Both the position numbers and the translations under genes were made by a program. Positions 59,580-64,000 of a DNA stretch of 64,000 bases are shown here, piece after piece. The stretch comes from Ectocarpus siliculosus. Taxonomy: Eukaryota > Sar > Phaeophyceae > Ectocarpales > Ectocarpaceae. Numbering within the stretch: the first letter of the stretch is position 1; each line of letters starts with the position of its first letter. Where the stretch lies: NCBI GenBank assembly GCA_000310025.1, contig FN649758.1, forward strand, positions 2,594,350-2,658,349, given 5' to 3'. The notes below the pieces were generated by a model that was not told the origin of the DNA, did no database searches, and saw only the letters and a list, made by a program, of their open reading frames with translations.

Positions 59580-60840
59580 TCGCTGCTTGCAGCGACTCGA
59601 GAGAATGTGTGGAGGTTCGAGCGCTGCTGAGGGAAAGGGAACGCATTTGTAGGAAGTGTTGTGGACAGGACAGCTAGAGGCTAGAGAGTTTCGTTGCGCT
59701 TGCCGTACTCGACTCTGTCGGGGAACAAAAAGCCTGCCCCGAAAGCAGCGGCTTTGGGTCGTGCGTAGAGACAGAACCAACCGTGGGTCACATATTCATT
59801 CGTGTGCGGCCATAGTGGTTGGCAGTTTGATGTCGCGTTTGCGAGTCTCGTGATGGTATGTGCACGTGAGAGGTTTTTGTGGTCACTTGGAAAACTCGTC
59901 CACGACACGGTTGTTGCCATACGCGGAACGTCGTCGTATGTTGGCACGGCAGCGTGTCTATCTGTGTGTAGCGTTCATAATCGTACTTTCCACATGCATC
60001 AGGGCACCTTCCTTTCCGAGCAGTTCTTTCCCGGCGAAGGCGAAACTCTTACTCTTTGCTTGTTGTATCCACGTGCGTGCGTTCGATCTAGTGGACCACA
60101 ATCTTGGTGTCTCTCCTCCAAGTTTGTGCAGGTCTTTCGTACCCGACAGGCAGAAGAAGCACTGGCAACAAAGAGTGTTCCTTGGCTCCGGCTCTTTTGG
60201 TATTTGCCTTCGCTGGTAGGGGACTGGCTGCATGCCGCGGTAGGCGATATTGAAAGCGACGATTCTTTCCATTTGTCTCTGGGATAGGACCCTATCGTGG
60301 TCGCCTGAGGCCGACAGCATCAACATCCGTACATTTTGTTGTATGACACCTCGTGTTCATGCTACACCGTCATGCCTCACGTGCCATCCTCTCAATGATC
60401 TGGTTTAATGTATCGGGCAAACGTCATACATGTCATGCACAGAAAGCCATTGGGATTCCGAAGACGAATGGTCCACCGTCTCTCGCGCAAAACAATGTGG
60501 ACCCCTACCTCTCACGTTCACGAACAGGGAGACATAAGACAGACGAATACAACTCACACGACCCTAACTGCACCAGGTAAACAAACACACAAAATACTGT
60601 AAATTACTTCCCTCGAAAAAAGAACGAACGAGTATTGTATGTACGCTGACGCACACCAGCAAAACATCATCATCTCTCGTTCTCCACACACTCGTCCACC
60701 CACCCTTTCCTCAACTATCTACCCGAAATCAGGTGCATGAGCAACCAAACCACTTTGGTGAACAAGCACAAACCCCAACAACAGACTACCGAGACCATCC
60801 ATACACTCCTCCTTCACCCACCCCGCTCCCTACCCTACCC
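59580..60840. other. Convergent intergenic region, 1.26 kb
   Basis: This region lies between the F-box gene stop (+) and the DENN/PH gene stop (-). No exon with family support or repeat is visible. It presumably holds the two 3' UTRs. Confidence 0.55.
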
Positions 60841-63811
60841 CTACTCATCCCCCGCCCCTCCTCCGTACAATTCCGCCATCCTAGCGTGGTGCTCCCTGCT
60901 GGTCAATCTCGCCGCAAGAGCACGCACCCAAACATGCTGGGCCTCCACCGACTCCGCGCGAATGACGAGCGTGCCCGTTTCGGTCGGGTTGCGGAAGACC
61001 ACCAACGCCACTGCGTCCCGTTCGTTGGTCACGTCTTCGCCCTTACCCCCCCCGCCGCCGCCCCCAGTCCCTGCGCCGCCTACCCCGCCACCCGCCCTGC
61101 CCCAAGGCGTGAAGGGGGGCGTCACCAGCGCCACCCTACTCGGATCAAGCTGCACGGACTCCTTCACCCTGGTCTTGGTGCGCGTGCGGAACAGCGTCAA
61201 CCGAGTCGCGTCCAGAACGCACCAGCGCTTGCGGACTTTGGGGGCTCCGTTTGCCCTCGCTCTGATGGCCATGGCGGCCCGGGAGATGCCCCCGCCCCCG
61301 CCGCCGCCTCCGCCGCCGCCCCCTCCGCCCCCTCCTCCGGTCGGCGACAAGGCTCCGCCAAGCGAGCTGTCGCCGTGTGAGAGCGTGTGTTTCAAATCAT
61401 ATGCGTAAGTGATTGGTTGATCACCATGCACAGAGGGAGAGCGGACACCAACGGAGGCGGATGCAGTAGAAGGATGAGAAAGAGGGGAACAAAGGGTGTT
61501 TCGGTGCGCAGCACACGCACGGCTGCTCGGCTTAACTCAAGTTTAGGCTGCCGTACAGCAGTATTAGTGTAGGCAGCAATCGATCCACCGTGATACACGC
61601 AGCTTGGCCCGCGTAAAAACGTAAAAAATCTCACCCTTGTCCGAAGCCGTATCCCATGTCCACCGCAGCAGAAGACTGCGGGGCGACGTGTTGGCTGTGC
61701 GTGTAGTACGTCAGCAAGAACGCGCCCATGCGTTCCGTGCCGACGGCGCTGCTCAAACAAGGTGACGCAAGCGATCGAGAAAAAAGGTATTTAAAAATCT
61801 AAAACGATATAGCGGGTTCAGGTACAGCTGTTAGAGGGAAAACCAGGGATTCTTACGAAGATGAAGGTCAACCAATTCCGTCGACCAAGTCCGCTTCACT
61901 TCGACGAAACACTTGTCCAGATTCTTGGCGGGCCTTCCGCTCTAAAGTCATCCTGGGGCACCCGCGAGTGCAGCCTAAAACTCGGGTATTTGTCCCCAGC
62001 CACAAAACGCCTCGTAAACCAAGCCTCTTCCCGAGCCCTGAACAACACGCGCAGCCAGGCTGCTCCCATAGTCCCCTGTTTCTCTCTCACCTTTGGACCT
62101 GCAACTGTTCCTGCATGCGCGTCGTGATCGCGCGCTCTAGGTTCAGCCGGAAACCGTCCCCTCCCGCCACCGACGTCCCGCTGGCGTGCCGGCTGCTGGA
62201 ACCCCTCTCTTCTCCGCCGGGAGCGCTCATGCCGCCGCTGTCGCTCGACCTTCGCCCTTGGGTGTTTTCTGTCGCTGTGGTGGGGGCTGCTGCTGCTGCC
62301 CTGTGCTCTCTGCTTCGTGACGGGGCTTGTCGACCACTGTAGATACGGAATCCAAGCCGGGGAGCGTGAACGTGCGAACGCAAACCAGCTCTTATACATG
62401 TGCACTTGGTATATACTACGGGGCAGAACTGAAGCTAAGCTGCCAAAAACATGCGTCGTCGAGAGTGGCTACGGCAGGTACAGACGGAGAGCGATAGCCC
62501 ATACTTGGGAGACATAGCAGTCGCTGTGCCAACTCTTGTGTGACAAGACCACCAAGTCGTTACATAAAACCGAACGCTGCTTAGTGGCCGCTAGATCAAG
62601 CAGAGCGGCCCCTTGGTTACCGTCGAAAACCAACTCGTAGAAAGGCCTGTGCGCGTTGCAATCCTGCTTGCGCTTCTACGAATCTAGCCCCTCGCGACCA
62701 CACCGCACAACGTTTCGGCATCCTCTCGCACCTCTGTCCCTGCTGCGAGCTCGGTTCATCCCTTCCACGTCTGGCACGCGCAGACTCCTCCCGCTGCTCA
62801 CCCGCCCAGATCGTTCTGCTCAACCTCGAGGAAGCGCCTTCCGCCGTGGCGGCGATTTGGGAGGCTTGCAGCGTGGCCGTGGATGGGGTCCAGCCTCTGC
62901 GTCATGTGATCGCGACATGGCCAATGTATCCATATTACGTTTGGGTCGTGGGACAGGAGGGGGGCAGCGAAAGGTCCAATTGGTGAAAACGCGAGACTAC
63001 TTACAAGTATGATCCCACGTACAAGTAGGCACGCGGGTCGACCGACGTGTCCAAAAAAGGGCGTGTTCCAGATGGCACGCCGGAAGCCGTCTATTCGGAC
63101 CACGCTTACACAAGGTTATCCGTTTCTCAGGACTGTCATAAGAAAAAAAACGGCACACTCCACGACAACAGTGACGCAAGAAAATCCCGTATTTCATTCG
63201 TCGTAGGTTTCCTTGTACCGCGCACGAGGCCCCTTCTCGACAGCCCAACAGGCCGCATCTGCATCTCACAACTGCTGTCGACCAACAAACACGCGTTAAG
63301 CGGTAGCAAACCCACCTTGCATCCCCCAAGAACGCCGCGAACGCCCTCGTCCTCAGCAGGACCCTCAAGAACGGGCGGAGGTCGGCCTTCGCGAACGACA
63401 AGAATCCGAGCACGTCGAACTCCACGTCGCTCTCTTGCCCGTGCCCCGCGCGCCCGCCACCCCCGCCGCCCCCGCCGCTTCGCTCCACGGCGGCAGCGCT
63501 TCCTCCTGCGACGGTGGTCGCGGCGTCGTCGCCGTAGTCCTCTTCGCCGCTGCCGCTATCCGGGGGGCGGATGAAGATGTGGTAACCCTTGAAAAAGGTC
63601 ACCATCATGTTGAAGAGGAACAGCCTGGAAGCGAGGGGGTGGATAGATGCGCGGTTGTTGGGCGGTGGGGTGAGGCGGGGAAGATGGGAGGGGCAGAGAC
63701 CACGCGGCAATATTGGGAGAACACCCTGTCTTTGTGTGTGCACGCGCGTGTATATCGTATTTTGCATGACCGCACTAACCGGCTGACCAATGAAAAGACG
63801 CGCGCGCGTGT

Positions 63812-63842
<31 letters not shown>

Positions 63843-64000
63843 GGGGTCATCCTTGTCTTGCGCTTCCTAAAAAAAAGAAGATTATCTTAAGGCACGCCGA
63901 CTGGGCGCGTCGCAACTCTCGGTGCATCCTTGTGAAACTCGGTGTCAGGTGGATGGGTACTGTGGTGCCCATCGCAGTTTTTGAGCCCTCCTCAACCCGT
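60841..64000 (-). CDS. DENN-domain protein with C-terminal PH domain, 5'-partial
   Basis: DENN proteins are Rab exchange factors or regulators in membrane traffic. The exon 63,624-63,316 reads LFLFNMMVTFFKGYHIFIRP, an acidic and poly-Gly insert, then VLGFLSFAKADLRPFLRVLL and RTRAFAAFLGDAR. This resembles the late DENN/dDENN region (FLxxLxxxYxxFI...FDxxxFLxSxxxxLRxFLxxxxxTQxFxxFI). Downstream exons include a Ser/Gly-rich one ending LERAITTRMQEQLQVQ (about 62,380-62,095) and AVGTERMGAFLLTYYTHSQH (about 61,749-61,637). The last exon (about 61,400-60,841) holds a poly-Gly run and a PH domain: PKVRKRWCVLDATRLTLFRT, VALVVFRNPTETGTLVIRA and the conserved helix Trp in AQHVWVRALAARL. The stop is at 60,841-60,843; the 5' part lies beyond the window. 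PH is secure; DENN is probable. Confidence 0.68.
63761..63798 (+). repeat. Dispersed repeat core, copy 4
   Basis: GCATGACCGCACTAACCGGC then TGACCAATGAAAAGACG is the same core as at 22.04, 35.36 and 35.65 kb. It lies between GT/GC-rich tracts in an intron of the DENN/PH gene. Confidence 0.8.
63806..63846. repeat. (GT)n followed by a 21-base G run
   Basis: This simple repeat directly follows the dispersed repeat core. The G-run length is likely to be unreliable in the assembly. Confidence 0.9.

Noticed and set aside
1-64000. Operons, CRISPR arrays, phage or defence islands
   Set aside because: The sequence is eukaryotic with spliced genes throughout. No short regularly spaced repeats or prokaryotic gene clusters are present.

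Overview
This is a window of intron-rich nuclear DNA from a flagellate-forming eukaryote. Most likely it is a brown alga (Ectocarpus-like stramenopile). That assignment is inference. It rests on exons of 60-230 bp with phase-consistent GT-AG introns, a flagellar dynein, genes that alternate strand one after another, decayed LINE sequence inside introns, and a 100-N scaffold gap. There are no operons, CRISPR arrays or other prokaryotic signals, and I recognised no tRNA or rRNA.

Layout. (1) 1-34,022 (+): one very large axonemal dynein heavy chain gene. It enters the window already in its tail and is followed through the linker, AAA1-AAA6, the coiled-coil stalk with its microtubule-binding tip, and the C-terminal domain to a stop codon. 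Its introns hold two remnants of a LINE-type element (24.5 kb and 27.3-28.8 kb), an assembly gap with an artefactual second copy of its flank (26.96-27.25 kb), and short repeats. (2) 34,023-36,200: intergenic, or the unresolved 3' end of the next gene, with two tandem copies of a dispersed repeat. (3) About 36.2-47.1 kb (-): a CD36/LIMP-2/SR-B family membrane protein whose exoplasmic region is much longer than in animals. (4) About 47.4-53.2 kb (+): a TMEM245/AI-2E-type multi-pass protein whose end looks like a beta-grasp (PB1/DCX-like) module. (5) 53,530-56,256 (-): a complete six-exon, 357-residue two-domain glyoxalase I with an organelle-type N-terminus. (6) About 57.66-59.58 kb (+): an F-box/LRR-like protein. 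(7) 60,841 to beyond 64,000 (-): a DENN-domain protein ending in a PH domain.

Strand order is + - + - + -, so neighbouring genes share either short divergent promoters (for example about 330 bp between genes 3 and 4) or convergent 3' ends (about 313 bp between genes 4 and 5). The genes do not form a pathway. They look like ordinary housekeeping, ciliary and membrane-trafficking functions. I found no convincing new multi-gene system. The most notable points are the expanded CD36-like receptor, the TMEM245-like protein with its beta-grasp tail, the glyoxalase with an apparently dead second metal site, a 53-bp module flanked by 19-bp direct repeats with an inverted relative 1.9 kb away, and the assembly artefact. 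Exon borders were read by eye from splice consensus, reading frame and family conservation, so individual junctions may be off.
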